DNA from: Bacteroidaceae bacterium
GTDB taxonomy: Bacteria > Bacteroidota > Bacteroidia > Bacteroidales > Bacteroidaceae
Reading direction: 5' to 3'
NCBI GenBank assembly: GCA_902362375.1
Contig: CABIVS010000003.1
Coordinates: 473,770 to 537,769 of the forward strand
Length of the DNA stretch: 64,000 nucleotides
A model generated the notes under the pieces. That model was not told where the DNA came from and did not search any database. It saw nothing but the letters and a program-made list of their open reading frames with translations. Positions 62,469 to 64,000 of this stretch are shown in pieces; within the stretch, counting starts at the first letter, position 1; each line of letters opens with the position of its first letter. Made by a program: the position numbers and the translations under genes.

Positions 62469-63011
62469 ATGAAATCGGTATTTATTAAGGTGCTTCGTGT
62501 ACTGATGCTTTTTATAGTTATTATTTCGTGTGCTGTCGGTTACGTTGTTTATGAAGATACGTTGGCCAGTTGGTGGATACCTGTCGGAGTGGCTTTAGTG
62601 ATTGCTATTCTTACACTTCCTCTTTATAAAAAGTGGACATGGTTGACGGCAGGAAGTGATAAAACCCTCAATCTGCTTTGCCATGTGGTTTGTGTGGGAG
62701 CTGTCAGCTATGCATTGTTTCTGGTGGGAAACTATTGTCTGGCGGATCCTGCTTCCACGCAGGATGAAAAAGTTATCGTGCAGAAGAAACTTCAGAAGAC
62801 GTATAAGAAGACACGCCGGGTAGGTAAGCGGCGTTATGTGTCGGATGGTGTGCGTAAGGAATACTATCTACAGGTGGCCTTTGAGAATGGAACTGTGGAA
62901 ACGTTGCACGTATCACTCTCTACCTATAATAAGACCCGGCAAGGCAAAACAAAGACACTGACTTTGCAGAAAGGGTTCTTCGGGCTTCCAGTGATAACGA
63001 AAGGACTTTAA
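62469..63011 (+). CDS. Uncharacterised membrane protein, 180 aa
   Basis: Three membrane segments are visible (about 8-27, 35-52 and 68-88), then a basic soluble domain (about 100-180) rich in Lys and Arg ('KKLQKTYKKTRRVGKRRYVSDG'-type stretch, cited in part) with beta strands. I do not recognise the family. It begins 33 nt after the GT4 gene and may be the last gene of that cluster. Confidence 0.7.
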   Translation: MKSVFIKVLRVLMLFIVIISCAVGYVVYEDTLASWWIPVGVALVIAILTLPLYKKWTWLTAGSDKTLNLLCHVVCVGAVSYALFLVGNYCLADPASTQDEKVIVQKKLQKTYKKTRRVGKRRYVSDGVRKEYYLQVAFENGTVETLHVSLSTYNKTRQGKTKTLTLQKGFFGLPVITKGL

Positions 63012-63518
63012 AATATAATTGCTGCAAGAACTTCCGGAACTGTTCTCTCTTGCAGTCTGTGAAGGGGAAAAGGGATTCCGGTGTGGAAACCGGATCGGAA
63101 AGGCTAGACAATAATATAATATATACTATAAATCTTTTCATTTATAGATATATTTTAAAAAGAGATCTATCATACTTATTCCTTTGATAATTAGAATAAT
63201 ATTAAAATGAATGGTGGTATGATAGATCTTTTTTTACTATGTAATATTTAGCTCATCCATACGGAAATGAACCGTTTAGGATACGGTTGTATTGGGTAGC
63301 TCATTCTTTTCCAACCAATAGTTTTTTATATCATATTAAAAATAGAACATTCAGATTGAAAAAGGTGTATGACTTTTCTGGTTGATTTTTATTCTTCATG
63401 TCAATAAAGTCTTGCTAATCCCGTATTTTGTCTACAAACAAGCTGTGTTCGTCTCATTGGAAAAATAAGTGATGTCCTATCCTTTATCTTCGTGTCGAAA
63501 TAGAAAACAGAATAAGTC
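63012..63518. other. Gene-free spacer with hairpins
   Basis: About 500 bases without a convincing gene. It contains two small hairpins (63023-63056 and around 63074-63099) and a larger inverted repeat at 63163-63229. A weak promoter-like TATCTTCG lies near 63486-63493. Confidence 0.4.
63163..63229 (+). terminator. 13-bp inverted repeat followed by T tract
   Basis: Arms 63163-63175 and 63217-63229 are perfect reverse complements (AGATCTATCATAC core) with a 41-nt loop; seven Ts follow directly. It is a probable terminator; a site-specific inversion site is less likely because the loop holds no promoter match. Confidence 0.45.
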
Positions 63519-64000
63519 ATGAAGATGAATAAAACTATGTTGCTGGAAGAAGTAGCACTCCGTTTGGGAGTATCAGTAGATGAATGCGGAGTAGTACTTA
63601 AAACCTTAGAAAGAGTTTTAAGTGAGGAGCTCACGCGGAAAATGTATCGTTATGGAGGATGGATATTGTTATTAATTGCTTTATTTGTGTCCGTAGCTGC
63701 TTTCGGGCAGACGGCAGAGCGTAAAGGACGTCCGGTGCAGACGATTCGCGGGATTGTAGTAGACGGAGATTCGAAATATCCTATACCGTATGCGACTGTG
63801 AAATTGTCAGATAAGGAAGGGGTAGGGACGACAACGGACAGTCTCGGACGTTTCACCCTTCCGCAGGTCCCTGTCGGAAGACATACGGTAGAAGCAGCGT
63901 TCATGGGGTATGAACCCGGCATTTTCAGAGAAATATTGGTGACTTCCGCTAAAGAAGTCTATCTGGAAATCCCTCTGAAAGAGAGCGTGAACGAACTGAA
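63519..64000 (+). CDS. Outer-membrane receptor with HU-like N-terminal helices, 5' part
   Basis: The frame from ATG 63519 runs off the right edge (about 160 codons). A second in-frame ATG at 63642 (MYRYGGWILLLIALF...) begins a standard signal peptide (ending near 'VAAFGQ'), followed by a carboxypeptidase-regulatory-like domain ('VVDGDSKYPIPYATVKL'). This start is typical of TonB-dependent or other beta-barrel proteins. The 41 codons before it encode 'LLEEVALRLGVSVDECGVVL' and 'KTLERVLSEEL', similar to the first two helices of HU. Either the extension is a separate or overlapping coding element, or the true start is 63642. Confidence 0.75.
   Translation, partial: MKMNKTMLLEEVALRLGVSVDECGVVLKTLERVLSEELTRKMYRYGGWILLLIALFVSVAAFGQTAERKGRPVQTIRGIVVDGDSKYPIPYATVKLSDKEGVGTTTDSLGRFTLPQVPVGRHTVEAAFMGYEPGIFREILVTSAKEVYLEIPLKESVNEL

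Noticed and set aside
62920-63141. 73-aa minus-strand frame with a signal-like N-terminus
   Set aside because: It starts plausibly (MKRFIVYIILLSSLS) but its last 30 residues lie antisense to the 3' end of the 180-aa membrane protein gene and match nothing known.
63163-63229. Invertible promoter (phase-variation switch)
   Set aside because: Inverted 13-bp arms are present, but the 41-nt segment between them has no TAnnTTTG match on either strand, no invertase gene is nearby and a T tract favours a terminator.
1-64000. tRNA or rRNA genes, prophage, integrative element
   Set aside because: No cloverleaf-like tRNA sequence, rRNA segment, integrase, transposase or phage structural gene was recognised by eye. 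A tRNAscan or Rfam run would be decisive.

Overview
The window is chromosomal DNA of a gut Bacteroides, probably close to B. thetaiotaomicron, B. ovatus or B. xylanisolvens. The evidence is a SusC/SusD pair, a hybrid two-component regulator, GldE, lipoprotein signals followed by acidic residues, and many Bacteroides-type promoters (TTTG, about 20 nt, then TAnnTTTG). The order tryptophanase, surface propeller lipoproteins, BtuB with a B12 riboswitch resembles, from memory, the first B12 locus of B. thetaiotaomicron.

Layout. 1-6600: partial AAA-ATPase/nuclease gene, RNase G, an easily missed 32-aa COX24/mS38-like gene, HU, mutY, ssb, gldE and a phosphopantetheinyl transferase. 6600-16000: small ferredoxin-like protein, acetyltransferase, tnaA, then a three-gene vitamin B12 uptake operon read leftward under a cobalamin riboswitch, and a thioredoxin-like lipoprotein. 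16500-17140: a deletion scar holding only the 3' ends of a DUF6377 regulator and a GH3 glycosidase. 17260-25020: a PhoR/PhoB-like two-component pair, a transglutaminase-like protein, a DUF3805 protein, an ABC-F ATPase and a PHP phosphatase.

25115-47430 is a complete polysaccharide utilisation locus (PUL). Two DUF4988 beta-helix lipoproteins, a GH43-like enzyme and the sensor-regulator run leftward. A GH88 unsaturated uronidase, SusC, SusD, a DUF5017 lipoprotein, a PL8-like lyase and two fimbrillin-like lipoproteins run rightward. The likely scheme is lyase cleavage of a uronate-containing polysaccharide at the surface, import through SusCD, unsaturated uronate removal by GH88, and induction by the sensor-regulator. 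No sulfatase is present, which argues against a heavily sulfated glycosaminoglycan.

47500-58016: M48 protease, an L-fucose-isomerase-like protein, an aminotransferase, a LolC/E-type permease, a RimK-like ligase with an overlapping acetyltransferase, a family 2 glycosyltransferase and an AI-2E-type membrane protein. 58074-58426 is a second deletion scar (histidine kinase and ABC permease tails). It is followed by a possible small RNA, a 22-bp repeat array, and a cluster of a 43-aa protein, a GH130 enzyme and a GT4/alpha-toroid fusion. The window ends inside an outer-membrane receptor gene with an unusual HU-like N-terminus.

The most unexplained sequence signals are intergenic arrays with an exact 22-bp period at 14842-14914, 58666-58743 and (different sequence) 24042-24107, and a 4 x 7-nt array found at two loci 48 kb apart.
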